Notes under the pieces: generated by a model
The model's database searches: none
What the model was told of the DNA's origin: nothing
What the model saw: the letters and a program-made list of their open reading frames with translations, nothing else
NCBI GenBank assembly: GCA_031398975.1
Contig: JANNOI010000020.1
Coordinates: 1 to 64,000 of the forward strand
Reading direction: 5' to 3'
DNA from: JAKFWI01 sp031398975
GTDB lineage: Bacteria; Pseudomonadota; Alphaproteobacteria; Caulobacterales; Aquidulcibacteraceae
Length of the DNA stretch: 64,000 nt
Part shown: positions 51,900-60,762 of the stretch, piece after piece
How the letters are laid out: each line of letters opens with the position of its first letter
Numbering within the stretch: the stretch's first letter is position 1
Program-made: the position numbers and the translations under genes

Positions 51900-52921
51900 G
51901 CCCGCTTCACCAGCTCGATCAGGGCGCCCAGATGCTCGGGCTGGGCGTCGGGGGTTATGCCATGGCCAAGATTGAAGACGTGAGGCCCGCCGACGAACGC
52001 CTCGAGGACGGCGCGCACCCCGCGCTCCAACGCTTGCCCCCCCGCCACCAGCAGCACCGGATCCAGATTGCCCTGCAGCGCCATTCCGGGCGGGACCGCC
52101 TGGCGCGCCCAGGGCGCGTCCGCGCCGGTATCGAGGGCCACGGCGTCCACGCCCGTCTGGGCATAAGCCGCCAGCCCAAGGCCGGCCTCGCGCGGGAACC
52201 CGATCACGGGCTGGCGCACGCCTAAGGCCCGCAGACGGGCCATGAGGCGGCGCGTGGGCCGAAGCACCAGGCGGTCGAACAGGGCAGGGGGCAGGCCGCC
52301 GGCCCAGCTCTCGAACACTTTCAGCACGTCCGCGCCCGCCTCGGCCTGAGCGGCCAGATGCAGGGCGGTCGCCTCCACCAGCACGTCGAGCAGGGCGTCC
52401 ACGTCCGCGCCGCGTTCATACACCGCCCGCCGCGCGGCGGCCTTATCGCCTCCGCGCCCCTGCAGCATGTAGGTGGCCACCGTCCAGGGCCCCCCGGCGA
52501 AGCCGATCAAAGCCGTAGCCGGCGCGAGCGCGCCCCGCACCCGCGTCACCGCCTCATAGACGGGCGCGAGCCGCGCGGCAGCCTTCGCGGGATCGGCGAA
52601 GCGCCACTGAGGCTCCTGCGTCAGCGGCGCGAGCCTTGGCCCTTCGCCCTCAATGAAATCGACGCTCCGCCCAAGCGCGTCGGGGATCACCAGAATGTCG
52701 CTGAACACGATCGCCGCATCCAAATCGAACCGGCGCAAGGGCTGCAGCGTCGCCTCCGCAGCCAAAGCGGGCGCGTAGCACAGGTCCAGGAAGGTTTTCG
52801 CCCGGGTCCGCAGCGCGCGATATTCCGGCAGATAGCGCCCCGCCTGGCGCATGATCCAGACCGGAGGGCGCGCCAGGGTCTCCCCCTGGAGCACGCGGAC
52901 GAGACCCGGCCTCACGTGCAT
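51896..52921 (-). CDS. hemE: Uroporphyrinogen decarboxylase
   Basis: A 341-residue enzyme that makes coproporphyrinogen III. The substrate-binding block PPVWIMRQAGRYLPEYR, AIVFSDILVIPDALG, and GFAGGPWTVATYML are all clear. It is the first gene of hemE-hemH-hemJ and faces away from ppsR across a 338-bp spacer. In Caulobacter and Rhizobiales this same gene borders the chromosomal origin. Confidence 0.97.
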   Translation of the reverse strand: MHVRPGLVRVLQGETLARPPVWIMRQAGRYLPEYRALRTRAKTFLDLCYAPALAAEATLQPLRRFDLDAAIVFSDILVIPDALGRSVDFIEGEGPRLAPLTQEPQWRFADPAKAAARLAPVYEAVTRVRGALAPATALIGFAGGPWTVATYMLQGRGGDKAAARRAVYERGADVDALLDVLVEATALHLAAQAEAGADVLKVFESWAGGLPPALFDRLVLRPTRRLMARLRALGVRQPVIGFPREAGLGLAAYAQTGVDAVALDTGADAPWARQAVPPGMALQGNLDPVLLVAGGQALERGVRAVLEAFVGGPHVFNLGHGITPDAQPEHLGALIELVKRA

Positions 52922-53259
52922 TCTTTCACGCTTTCTCTTCTTCTTTCTTTTCGATGCAAAATCGAAGGGAGCCCGTAATGATAGGGGTGAGGACGGCGTG
53001 AGCGGTTTGGCCGCTCACCCGACGCCCTCAGCTTTATGCAAAGGCTTGACAAGGGGGAAGGCGAAGGCGGCGCGGCGTTTTCGCGATCGCTCTCTGGTTT
53101 TCACCGCCGCCGCGCCCACAGCCAAGCGTGTGAGCGGTTGGAGGAAGAGCGCAGAACCACTCGCGCGGACGTGCAGCGTCTTGTCAACGCGTTGGGCGAA
53201 AGCGAGAAATCCGCACGCGGCGCGCACCGCCGCCTCACAGCTCGTGCACAGGCCCCTCG
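52922..53259. other. Putative chromosomal origin spacer between hemE and ppsR
   Basis: No gene is supported in these 338 bp. The position equals the known origin of Caulobacter and its relatives (hemE on one side, the ppsR/DUF299 gene on the other). The hemE side is a pyrimidine-rich tract (52921-52955) and a hairpin follows (52998-53018). I find no DnaA box matching TTATCCACA within one mismatch, no TTAA-N7-TTAA CtrA site and no GANTC. The call rests on gene order. Confidence 0.5.
52998..53018. repeat. 8-bp hairpin in the origin spacer
   Basis: gtgagcgg (52998-53005) and ccgctcac (53011-53018) are exact reverse complements around tttgg. It might be a binding palindrome or an RNA hairpin of the hemE-ppsR spacer. 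A related word, gtgagcggttgg, recurs at 53129-53140. Confidence 0.65.
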
Positions 53260-54099
53260 ATGCCGAAGCCCGCCTACGCCACCTACTTCAACGTGCACCT
53301 CGTTTCGGACTCAACCGGGGAGACGCTCGCGGGCGTCATGCGCGCGTCCTGCGCCCAGTTCGACAACATCCTGCCGATCGAGCATTCCTATTACCTCGTG
53401 CGCTCGCCGCGGCAGCTCGAGCGGGTGCTGCGCGAGATCGAAAGCGCCCCGGGCGTGGTGATGTTCACGATCTCCAACGACGAATTGCGCGGCCGGCTGG
53501 AGGCGCGGTGCCGGGAGCTGGCGATGCCCTGCGTGGCGGTGCTCGATCCGGTGCTCGATATGCTGTCGCGCTATCTGGGCATGGAGCTGAACCATCGGAT
53601 CGGCGCCGGAAGGGTGCTCGACGCCGACTATTTCCGCCGCATCGACGCGCTGAATTTCGCGATGGGCCACGATGACGGGCAGGGCGGGGTGGAGCTCGAA
53701 GAGGCGGACGTGATCCTGGTGGGCGTCAGCCGCACCTCGAAAACCCCGACCTGCGTCTACCTCGCCAATCGCGGCGTGAAGGCCGCCAACGTGCCGATCG
53801 TGCCCAATATCAGCCTGCCGGAGCGGCTTTTCCAGCCCGACGCGCCCCTGATCGTGGGGCTCACCGTCTCGCCCGACCGCCTCGTCCATATCCGGCGCAA
53901 TCGCCTGGCCACGCTGCACGAGCAGCGCTCTACCGATTATGTGGACGAGCAGGCGGTGCGCGCCGAGATCGTCCACGCCCAGCGCACGTTCGAGCGCCAT
54001 GGCTGGCCGGTGATCGACGTTTCGCGCCGATCGATCGAGGAGACGGCGGCCTCGGTCCTTAATCTGCTGGCCGAGCGGCGCCGGGCCGGCGATACCTGA
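53260..54099 (+). CDS. ppsR: PEP synthetase/pyruvate phosphate dikinase regulatory protein (PpsR, DUF299)
   Basis: A 279-residue ADP-dependent kinase/phosphorylase that controls PEP synthetase or pyruvate phosphate dikinase. The P-loop is GVSRTSKTP, with N-terminal VHLVSDSTGETL and the later YVDEQAVRAEI. It starts the rightward operon ppsR-maf-aroE-coaE-dnaQ. In Caulobacter this is the first gene after the origin. The target dikinase gene is not in the window. Confidence 0.95.
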   Translation: MPKPAYATYFNVHLVSDSTGETLAGVMRASCAQFDNILPIEHSYYLVRSPRQLERVLREIESAPGVVMFTISNDELRGRLEARCRELAMPCVAVLDPVLDMLSRYLGMELNHRIGAGRVLDADYFRRIDALNFAMGHDDGQGGVELEEADVILVGVSRTSKTPTCVYLANRGVKAANVPIVPNISLPERLFQPDAPLIVGLTVSPDRLVHIRRNRLATLHEQRSTDYVDEQAVRAEIVHAQRTFERHGWPVIDVSRRSIEETAASVLNLLAERRRAGDT

Positions 54100-54105
54100 C
54101 CGGCC

Positions 54106-54699
54106 ATGCCAGACTTGATCCTCGCCTCCGCCAGCCCGACCCGCGCCGCGATGCTTGCCGCCGCGGGCCTTCACTTCACCGTGCGCGCCCCGCTGATCGA
54201 CGAAGAGGCGATGAAGGCGGGCTTGCGCGCAGAGGGGCTGGCCCCGCGCGAACAGGCCGATGCGCTGGCGGAGCTGAAGGCGGTTTCGGTGTCGCGGCGG
54301 ACGCCCGGCCTCGTCCTGGGCGCCGACCAGATGCTCGCGCTCGACGGGCAGGCCTTCGACAAGGCGCCCGACCGCGCGGGCGCGCGCAGCACGCTTCTGG
54401 CGCTGCGCGGGCGCACCCACACCCTGTTCACCGCCGCCGTCATCGCCCGCGACGGCGCCCCCATCTGGCGCTTCCTCGATGCGCCCCAGCTCTCGATGCG
54501 CGCGTTCAGCGACGCGTTTCTGGACCAGTATCTCGATCTCCTGGGGGAGGGGGCGTGCGCCAGCGTCGGCGCCTATCAGCTCGAGGGCCTGGGGGCGCAG
54601 CTTTTCGATCGGGTGGAAGGGGATTTCTTCTCCGTTCTGGGCCTGCCGCTTTTGCCGCTGCTCGCGTTCCTGCGGGAGCACGCTCTGGTGGGGCGATGA
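54106..54699 (+). CDS. Maf-family nucleotide pyrophosphatase
   Basis: A 197-residue housecleaning enzyme that hydrolyses modified nucleotides. The N-terminal LILASASPTRAAML and the core VLGADQMLALDGQAFDKAPD (D and K catalytic) are typical. It starts 6 bp after ppsR and its TGA overlaps the aroE ATG (ATGA). Maf proteins split into dTTP- and m7GTP-type groups; I cannot place this one firmly. Confidence 0.93.
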   Translation: MPDLILASASPTRAAMLAAAGLHFTVRAPLIDEEAMKAGLRAEGLAPREQADALAELKAVSVSRRTPGLVLGADQMLALDGQAFDKAPDRAGARSTLLALRGRTHTLFTAAVIARDGAPIWRFLDAPQLSMRAFSDAFLDQYLDLLGEGACASVGAYQLEGLGAQLFDRVEGDFFSVLGLPLLPLLAFLREHALVGR

Positions 54700-55541
54700 A
54701 GCCGCTTAGCGGCCGGACGCGGCTTCTGGCGCTGTTCGGCGATCCGGTGTCGCACTCGCTGTCTCCTGCGCTGCAGAACGGATGGATCGCGGAGGCGGGC
54801 CTCGATGCGATCTATGTGGCGCTGCTTGTGTCCGACGCGCCGCGCTTTTTCCCGGCGCTGCGGGCGAGCGCCTGGGCGGGCGCGAACGTCACCGTGCCGC
54901 ACAAGCCCGCCGCCGCCGCCGCCGCCGATACGCTGGACGCCGCCGCGCGCGCGTTGGGCGCCGCCAACGTGCTCCGCTGGGAGCCGGACGGGACGCTCGC
55001 GGGCTTCAACACCGATGCGCCGGGCCTGGTCGCAGCGCTGGACGGAGAGGCCCCGGGCTGGCGCGCGGGAACGCGCACGGCCCTGGTGCTGGGCGCCGGC
55101 GGGGCGGGGCGGGCGATGGTGTGGGGTTTGGCGCAGTCGGGCGTGGAGCGCATCCTTGTGTGCAACCGCACCCTCGGCGCCGCCGAGGCCGCCGCCGCGC
55201 TTTCCCCCGCAGCCCAGCCTCTGGCCTGGGACGCGCTCGAGGCGGGCTTCGCCGGCGCCGATCTGATCGTCAACGCCACCAGCCTCGGGATGCAGGGCGC
55301 GCCTTCTCCCGCCTGGCCGATCGAGGCGGCGCCGGCGCACGCGCTGGTGCTGGACGCCGTCTACGCACCGCTGGAGACGCCGCTCCTGCGCGCCGCGAGG
55401 GCGCGGGGACTGCACGCGCTCGACGGCTTAGGCCTCTTGATCCACCAGGGCGCGCAATCGTTCCAGCTCTGGTTCGGGCGCGACCCCGATATCGCCGGCG
55501 CGCGCGCGCGCCTGCTCGCGGCGCTGGGGGAGCGGTCATGA
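54696..55541 (+). CDS. aroE: Shikimate dehydrogenase
   Basis: A 281-residue enzyme of the aromatic amino-acid pathway. SHSLSPALQNG binds shikimate, the catalytic lysine is in VTVPHK, the aspartate in GFNTDAPG, and GAGGAGRAMVW binds NADP. The ATG at 54696 overlaps the maf stop, and its own TGA overlaps the coaE ATG. Both overlaps suggest coupled translation. Confidence 0.96.
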   Translation: MKPLSGRTRLLALFGDPVSHSLSPALQNGWIAEAGLDAIYVALLVSDAPRFFPALRASAWAGANVTVPHKPAAAAAADTLDAAARALGAANVLRWEPDGTLAGFNTDAPGLVAALDGEAPGWRAGTRTALVLGAGGAGRAMVWGLAQSGVERILVCNRTLGAAEAAAALSPAAQPLAWDALEAGFAGADLIVNATSLGMQGAPSPAWPIEAAPAHALVLDAVYAPLETPLLRAARARGLHALDGLGLLIHQGAQSFQLWFGRDPDIAGARARLLAALGERS

Positions 55542-56134
55542 TCATTCTGGGCCTCACCGGCTCCATCGGCATGGGCAAGAGCACGACGGCCAAGCTGTTC
55601 GCGGAGGAGGGCGCGCCGGTGTTCGATTCCGACGCGGCCGTGCACGCCCTCTATGCCCCCGGCGGGGCGGCCGCAGCCCCGGTGGGGGCGAGCTTCCCCG
55701 GCGTAGGCGACGCCGAAAGCGGGATAGACCGCGCCGCCCTCGGCGCGCTGGTGCTGGGCGATGACGCCGCCATCGCCCGGCTGGAGGCCATCGTCCATCC
55801 GCTGGTGCGCGAGGCCCAGGCCGATTTCCTGCGCCGCCAGCTCGCGGCCGGCGCGCCGTTCGTGGTCCTCGACATCCCGCTCCTGTTCGAGCGGGGCGGG
55901 GACAAGATGATGGATGCGGTGGTGGTGGTCACGTGCCCGCCTGAGGTGCAGCGCGCGCGGGTGCTGGCGCGGCCGGGCATGGACGAGGCCAAGCTCGCGC
56001 AGATCCTCGCCCGCCAGGTCCCGGACGCCGAAAAGCGCCGCCAGGCGGATTTCCTGGTCAACACCGCGTTCGGGATCGAAGACGCGCGCGCCCAGGTCCG
56101 CGCTATTCTTGCAGCCTTGAGCGACGCAGCGTAG
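55538..56134 (+). CDS. coaE: Dephospho-CoA kinase
   Basis: A 198-residue kinase for the last step of coenzyme A synthesis. The P-loop is GLTGSIGMGKST, with DSDAAVHALYAPGG, VLDIPLLFE and ARQVPDAEKRRQADFLVNT. It begins at 55538 with an ATGA overlap onto aroE. dnaQ follows 35 bp later. Confidence 0.95.
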   Translation: MIILGLTGSIGMGKSTTAKLFAEEGAPVFDSDAAVHALYAPGGAAAAPVGASFPGVGDAESGIDRAALGALVLGDDAAIARLEAIVHPLVREAQADFLRRQLAAGAPFVVLDIPLLFERGGDKMMDAVVVVTCPPEVQRARVLARPGMDEAKLAQILARQVPDAEKRRQADFLVNTAFGIEDARAQVRAILAALSDAA

Positions 56135-56169
56135 CACGAAGCTTCACCGCCGCAGCGCCTGCCTCGCCC

Positions 56170-56898
56170 ATGTCCAAAACCCGCGTCGTCATCTTCGATA
56201 CCGAAACCACCGGCCGTTCGCCCGCGGACGGGGACCGGATCGTGGAGCTCGGCTGCGTGGAGCTGGTTGGCTTCGAGGTGGGCCGGACCTTCCACCGCTA
56301 CCTTAACCCCGAGCGCGACGTGCCCGAGGAGGTGGTCCGCGTGCACGGCCTCACCACGCATTTCCTGCGCGACAAGCCCCGCTTCTCCCAGGTCTGCGAA
56401 GACCTGATGGGCTTTTTCGGGGAGGCGGACGCCATCGTCGCGCACAACGCCGCCTTCGACCGCAGCTTCCTGAACGCCGAACTCGCGCGCTGCGGGCTGA
56501 GCCCCGCCCCGGAGGAGCGGTTCGTGGACACCCTCGCCATGGCCAGGGCCAAGCTGCGGGCCGGCACGCGGTGCAGCCTCGACGCGCTGTCCCGGCACTT
56601 CCGGCTTGACCAGCGCGGCTTCGACCTTTCGGCGCGCAAGGGGGCAGGGGGGCACGGGGCGCTGCTGGACGCCCAGATGCTGGCGGAGATCTATATCGAG
56701 CTGTTGGGCGGGCGCGAGCAGACGCTCGCTTTCCTCGAACCCGAACAAGCCGTGACCGCCGCCGCCGCCGAGACGGCGCTCGGGATCGTGCGCCGCGCCC
56801 CGCGCCCGACGCCTATGGCGCCGCTCTCCACCCCGGCCGAGCGCGCCGCCCACGCCGCCTTCACCGCCGAGCTGGCGGGGGGAAACCCCTGGGCGTAA
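56170..56898 (+). CDS. dnaQ: DNA polymerase III epsilon subunit (proofreading exonuclease)
   Basis: A 242-residue 3'-5' exonuclease of the replicase. Exo I is FDTETTG, Exo II HNAAFDRSFLNAEL and Exo III GGHGALLDAQML. The C-terminal 60 residues form the usual linker to the alpha subunit. It ends the ppsR operon and converges on secB 15 bp away. Confidence 0.94.
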   Translation: MSKTRVVIFDTETTGRSPADGDRIVELGCVELVGFEVGRTFHRYLNPERDVPEEVVRVHGLTTHFLRDKPRFSQVCEDLMGFFGEADAIVAHNAAFDRSFLNAELARCGLSPAPEERFVDTLAMARAKLRAGTRCSLDALSRHFRLDQRGFDLSARKGAGGHGALLDAQMLAEIYIELLGGREQTLAFLEPEQAVTAAAAETALGIVRRAPRPTPMAPLSTPAERAAHAAFTAELAGGNPWA

Positions 56899-56913
56899 CG
56901 TCGGCGGCTGGGC

Positions 56914-57414
56914 TCAGGAGAGCGTCGGGTCCGGCTGGGCCGCGCGCGCCTGGCGCTCGCGCAGTTGGGCCCTGTAGAGCGCGGCGAAATCGATCGGATC
57001 GACCAGAAGCGGCGGGTAGCCGCCTTCGCGCGTGACTTCCGCCAGCAGCCGGCGGCTGAAAGGAAACAAGAGGCGCGGGCACTCGATCAGCAGCAGCGGC
57101 TCCACATCTTCGGGCGCCACGTTCACGAACTGGAACACGCCGGAATAGACAAGCTCGGTCAGGAACATCACGTCCTCGCCGCGGCTGGCCTTGGCGTTGA
57201 TCTTCAGATCCACCTCGAAGGCCTCGCCCTCGCCGCCGAGCGGGCGGGCGTTCACATCGATGCCCATGTCGATCGCCGGAGGCGTCTCGTTGGCGCGCGC
57301 GCCGGCTGCCGCCGTCGGGTTTTCGAAGGATAAATCCTTCACATACTGGGCCAGAACACGCAGATGTGGGGTGTCCGACGCCGAACCGCCCTCAGGCGCC
57401 CCCGGATTGCTCAT
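56914..57414 (-). CDS. secB: Protein export chaperone SecB
   Basis: A 166-residue tetrameric chaperone that brings preproteins to SecA. The family blocks HLRVLAQYVKDLSFENP, YSGVFQFVNVAPEDVEPLLLIECPRLLFPF and GYPPLLVDPIDFAALY are clear. It is divergent from timA across 178 bp. secB beside dnaQ is the origin-region order in alphaproteobacteria. Confidence 0.96.
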   Translation of the reverse strand: MSNPGAPEGGSASDTPHLRVLAQYVKDLSFENPTAAAGARANETPPAIDMGIDVNARPLGGEGEAFEVDLKINAKASRGEDVMFLTELVYSGVFQFVNVAPEDVEPLLLIECPRLLFPFSRRLLAEVTREGGYPPLLVDPIDFAALYRAQLRERQARAAQPDPTLS

Positions 57415-57592
57415 GGATTTGCTCGTGCGTTAAGGCCATCGGACTGATGGTTGGCGGCGGGCTAACATGGGCGCGTGCGCGCCGCAACAACCCAAAGCTG
57501 GCGCAGGCGGTCCCCACGTACTATCTCAAAGCCTGTCGCGGGCGGATGGGGTGGGATCGTCTCTCACGCCGGCGGTCCGAAGGAGCTAAAGC

Positions 57593-58207
57593 GTGTCGCG
57601 CGAGCTGATTGAAATCATGGTGTTGGCGGCGATCGCGTTGGTCGTCGTGGCGCGCCTGTACAGCGTGCTGGGCAAGCGCACCGGCTCGGAACGGCCCACC
57701 CAGCAGCCTGCGCCGCGCACCGCCGCGACCGCGGGGGACTTGAAAAGCGTCACCACGCCCACCCCTGCGCCGGCTCCGCGCGCTGACCTCCCGCCCGCCG
57801 CGACTGGCGGCGTGGCCGATATCGCCGCCGCCGATCCGAGCTTCGAAGCGAGCGACTTCTTGGCCGGGGCCCGGGCCGCCTATGAGATGATCGTGCAGGC
57901 CTTCGCCGCCGGGGACCGCGACACGCTGCGCCCGTTGCTCAGCCCACGGATCTTCGCCCCCTACGAGAAGGCGATCGCGGACCGCGAAGCCTCGGGCGGC
58001 AAGGGTCCGGAACTGGTGCGGCTCAAGGCGGCGGAAATCGTGGACGCCGAGCTCGACGGCCAGCTCGCCCGCATCGCGGTGCGCTTCGAGGCCGAGCTTG
58101 CCGAGGGCGCGCACGGCCTGCGCGATACCCGCGAGAAATGGACGTTCGAGCGCGACGTCACCTCCCGCGATCCGAACTGGCTGCTGGCCAGCGTCGCCCA
58201 AGCCTGA
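57593..58207 (+). CDS. timA: TimA (Tim44/TimL-like) inner-membrane protein
   Basis: A 204-residue protein with an N-terminal membrane helix (LIEIMVLAAIALVVVARLY), a Pro/Ala linker, and a Tim44 domain from about residue 85 (FLAGARAAYEMIVQAFAAGDRDTLRPLLSPRIF, EKWTFERDV). The bacterial TimA family relates to mitochondrial Tim44; its role in bacteria is not fully known. It starts with GTG after an AAGGAGCT ribosome site. In relatives mltA often follows; here smr follows at once. Confidence 0.9.
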   Translation: MSRELIEIMVLAAIALVVVARLYSVLGKRTGSERPTQQPAPRTAATAGDLKSVTTPTPAPAPRADLPPAATGGVADIAAADPSFEASDFLAGARAAYEMIVQAFAAGDRDTLRPLLSPRIFAPYEKAIADREASGGKGPELVRLKAAEIVDAELDGQLARIAVRFEAELAEGAHGLRDTREKWTFERDVTSRDPNWLLASVAQA

Positions 58208-58216
58208 GCGTAGCGC

Positions 58217-58807
58217 GTGGTCCGGCGCCGCGCGCTGACCGCGGAAGAAGCGGCGCTGTGGCGGGCTGTTGCGCGCCGCGCCCGCCCGCTGCCCGGCAAA
58301 GCCCTGCCGCCCGAGCCTGAGCCCGAGCATGGGCCTGAACTCGGGCCTGCGCCGCCGCCCGCCGCGATTGCGCGTGCGCCCGCCGCAACGCCACCGGCGC
58401 CCTCCGCCAAGATTCCGCTCCGGACGGTCAAGCCGCCGCCCGCCGATCGCGGCGGGGAGAAGCGCGTGCGGCGCGGCAAGCTGGAGATCGCGGCCAGCCT
58501 CGATCTGCACGGGCACACCCAGGATCAGGCGCGTGCGGCGCTGGCGCGCTTCCTCGCGGGGGCGCGGGCGGAAGGGGCGGGGGTCGTGCTCGTGGTGACC
58601 GGAAAGGGCGGGCGCCGGCCGATCGGGGATCGCGACGGCGGGGCTGCGTCCGCCGCGCTCGGCGAGGGCGTTCTGCGACGCCAGGTCCCGGGCTGGCTCG
58701 CGAGCGGCGATCTGCGGGCGCACGTAGCGGGCTACGCCCAGGCCCACGCGCGCCATGGCGGGGCCGGCGCGCTCTACGTGTTCCTGAAGCGGCGCTCTAC
58801 ATTTTAA
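58217..58807 (+). CDS. Smr-domain protein
   Basis: A 196-residue protein with a Pro-rich first half and a C-terminal Smr domain: LDLHGHTQDQARAAL (LDxHG) and VVTGKGGRR. Smr domains have nicking or RNA-cleaving activity; this one stands free of MutS2. It starts with GTG 9 bp after timA. Its stop is 2 bp before a 51-bp palindromic repeat. Confidence 0.88.
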   Translation: MVRRRALTAEEAALWRAVARRARPLPGKALPPEPEPEHGPELGPAPPPAAIARAPAATPPAPSAKIPLRTVKPPPADRGGEKRVRRGKLEIAASLDLHGHTQDQARAALARFLAGARAEGAGVVLVVTGKGGRRPIGDRDGGAASAALGEGVLRRQVPGWLASGDLRAHVAGYAQAHARHGGAGALYVFLKRRSTF

Positions 58808-58809
58808 GG

Positions 58810-58860
58810 TAGACCGTTTCTCGTCCGAAAACCGCGTAACACTTTTCGGGAAACGGTCTA
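58810..58860. repeat. 51-bp palindromic repeat, copy 1 (smr-hisE)
   Basis: The element begins TAGACCGTTTC and ends with the exact reverse complement GAAACGGTCTA (11 bp), with tcgtccgaaaaccgcgtaac in the middle. It separates convergent smr and hisE, and its last three bases form the hisE stop codon (TAG on the minus strand). An inverted copy with 49 of 51 bases the same is at 60763-60813. Confidence 0.92.
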
Positions 58861-59217
58861 ATCCTTCGGCCGGGCGGCCTTTTCGGCGAGGCCGGATACG
58901 CCCTTGCGGCGCTCGAGCGCCGCGGCCACCGCCGCGCCCGGCACCCCGCACGCCTGCAGCAGCACCAGCAGGTGGTATAAAGCGTCGGCCGCTTCCTCCG
59001 CCAGCGCCGCCCCGTCGCCGTCGAGCGCGGCGATCACCGTCTCCACGGCCTCCTCGCCGAACTTCTTGGCGCACCGCGCGGGCCCCCGCGCCAGCAGCTT
59101 GGCGGTGTGGGAGGCGGCGGGGTCAGCCTCGGCGGCGCGCGCGGCGATGGTCCCGGTGAGCGCGTCCAGGGCCTCGCCCAAGGTTGGGGAGGGCGGGGTA
59201 GGGGAGGGCGGGCTCAT
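58858..59217 (-). CDS. hisE: Phosphoribosyl-ATP pyrophosphohydrolase
   Basis: A 119-residue enzyme for the second step of histidine synthesis. The core ARGPARCAKKFGEEAVETVIAAL and ALYHLLVLL-type metal helices are present. Its TAG stop lies in the palindromic repeat. The start overlaps the hisF stop by 4 bp. HisI is not fused and not in the window. Confidence 0.94.
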   Translation of the reverse strand: MSPPSPTPPSPTLGEALDALTGTIAARAAEADPAASHTAKLLARGPARCAKKFGEEAVETVIAALDGDGAALAEEAADALYHLLVLLQACGVPGAAVAAALERRKGVSGLAEKAARPKD

Positions 59218-60029
59218 GGCCGAGGCTCCTGGCCATGAGCCTGGAGCGGGCGCACCGGCATGCCGGCCGCGGCCAGCGCGGCGCGGGCCTCCGCCACCGT
59301 GTGGGTGCGGAAATGGAAGATCGAGGCCGCCAGCACCGCGCTCGCCCCGCCTTGGGTGACCGCCGCCACGAGATGCTCCAGCCGCCCGGCCCCGCCCGAG
59401 GCGATCACCGGCGCGCGTACGCGGCTGGTGATCGCGTAGAGCAGTTCGAGGTCATAGCCCGATCGGGCGCCGTCGCGGTCCATGCTGGTGACCAGCAATT
59501 CGCCCGCCCCACGCTCCACCGCCTCGCGCGCGAACGCCACCGCGTCGATGCCGGTGGGCTTGCGTCCGCCATGGGTGAAGATCTCCCAGGCGCCGGCGGC
59601 GGTGCGCTTGGCGTCGATCGCGCACACGATGCATTGCGCGCCGAAGGCGGAGGCGGCGCGGTCGATCAGGTCTGGATCGGCGATGGCGGCGGTGTTGATC
59701 GCGGCCCGATCGGCCCCCGCCAGCAGCAGCGCGCGGATATCCTCCACCGCGCGAACGCCCCCGCCCACCGTCAGCGGCATGAAGCAGCGATCGGCGGTGC
59801 GGGCCACCGCCGCGAGCAGGGTCCCGCGCCGCTCGTGGCTTGCGGTGATATCGAGGAAGCAGAGCTCGTCGGCGCCCTCGCCGTCGTAGAAATGGGCGAG
59901 CTCGGCGGGGTCGCCCGCGTCGCGCAGGTCGAGGAAGTTCACCCCCTTGACCACCCGCCCGTCCTGCACGTCGAGGCAGGGAATGATGCGCACCGCAAGC
60001 CCGGTATCGGAGGCGGTCGCGCCCATCAC
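59214..60029 (-). CDS. hisF: Imidazole glycerol phosphate synthase subunit HisF
   Basis: A 271-residue (beta/alpha)8 cyclase. The catalytic aspartates are in RIIPCLDVQDGRVVKGVNF and LLVTSMDRDG. It forms IGP and AICAR with HisH. It overlaps hisE by 4 bp downstream and hisA by 4 bp upstream. Confidence 0.96.
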   Translation of the reverse strand: MMGATASDTGLAVRIIPCLDVQDGRVVKGVNFLDLRDAGDPAELAHFYDGEGADELCFLDITASHERRGTLLAAVARTADRCFMPLTVGGGVRAVEDIRALLLAGADRAAINTAAIADPDLIDRAASAFGAQCIVCAIDAKRTAAGAWEIFTHGGRKPTGIDAVAFAREAVERGAGELLVTSMDRDGARSGYDLELLYAITSRVRAPVIASGGAGRLEHLVAAVTQGGASAVLAASIFHFRTHTVAEARAALAAAGMPVRPLQAHGQEPRP

Positions 60030-60751
60030 CCGGCGGCCGCCAGCAGAGCCGCGGCTGGATCGATATCGCCGTCATAGAGCGCCCGCCCCAGAACCAGGCC
60101 CTGGACCGGGCGGCCGGGCAGCGCCTTGAGCGCTGCGATATCGGCAAGGCTTCGCACCCCGCCGGAAGCGATCACGGGAATCTCGACCGCATCGGCGATG
60201 GAGCCGACGAAGGCCGCGTTCACCCCCGTCTTCAGCCCGTCGCGGGCGATGTCGGTGACGATCAGGGCGGCGGCGCCGGAATCCTGCATTCGCTTGGCGA
60301 GCGTGACCGCGTCGATCCCGGTCTGCTCAGCCCAGGCCTCGATCGCCACCAAGCCGTCGCGGGTGTCGATCGCGACCGCGATCTGTTCGGGAAAGGCGCG
60401 CGCCGCAACGGCTACGAGGCCCGGATCGCGCACGGCCGCCGTGCCCAGGATCACCCGCGTCGCTCCGGCATGGATCCAATATTCCACCGACGCGAGCGAG
60501 CGCACGCCTCCGCCCACCTGCACCGGGATCGAGGCGGTGGCGAGGATCGCCGCGATGGCCCCGGCATGGGCGGGCTTGCCCGCGGCCGCGCCGTCGAGGT
60601 CCACCACGTGCAGCCAGCGGAAGCCCGCGGCCTCGAACAGCCGCGCCTGGTCGGCCGGGTCGGGATTGAACACGGTTTCGCTGTCGAGGCGCCCCTCGGT
60701 CAACCGCACGCAGCGGCCGTCCTTCAGATCGATGGCGGGATAAAGGATCAT
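60026..60751 (-). CDS. hisA: ProFAR isomerase HisA
   Basis: A 241-residue (beta/alpha)8 isomerase. ILYPAIDLKDGRCVRL carries the first catalytic aspartate, and LIVTDIARDGLKTG the second. The ATG at 60751 is the conserved start; an upstream frame runs through a palindromic repeat. Its spacer to hisH (162 bp) holds two repeats, so it may be less tightly coupled. Confidence 0.96.
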   Translation of the reverse strand: MILYPAIDLKDGRCVRLTEGRLDSETVFNPDPADQARLFEAAGFRWLHVVDLDGAAAGKPAHAGAIAAILATASIPVQVGGGVRSLASVEYWIHAGATRVILGTAAVRDPGLVAVAARAFPEQIAVAIDTRDGLVAIEAWAEQTGIDAVTLAKRMQDSGAAALIVTDIARDGLKTGVNAAFVGSIADAVEIPVIASGGVRSLADIAALKALPGRPVQGLVLGRALYDGDIDPAAALLAAAG

Positions 60752-60762
60752 CGGCGCTGTCT

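Noticed and set aside
53036..53461. A plus-strand frame in the hemE-ppsR spacer
   Set aside because: It overlaps the clear ppsR start out of frame, is Arg/Glu-rich, and has no ribosome site.
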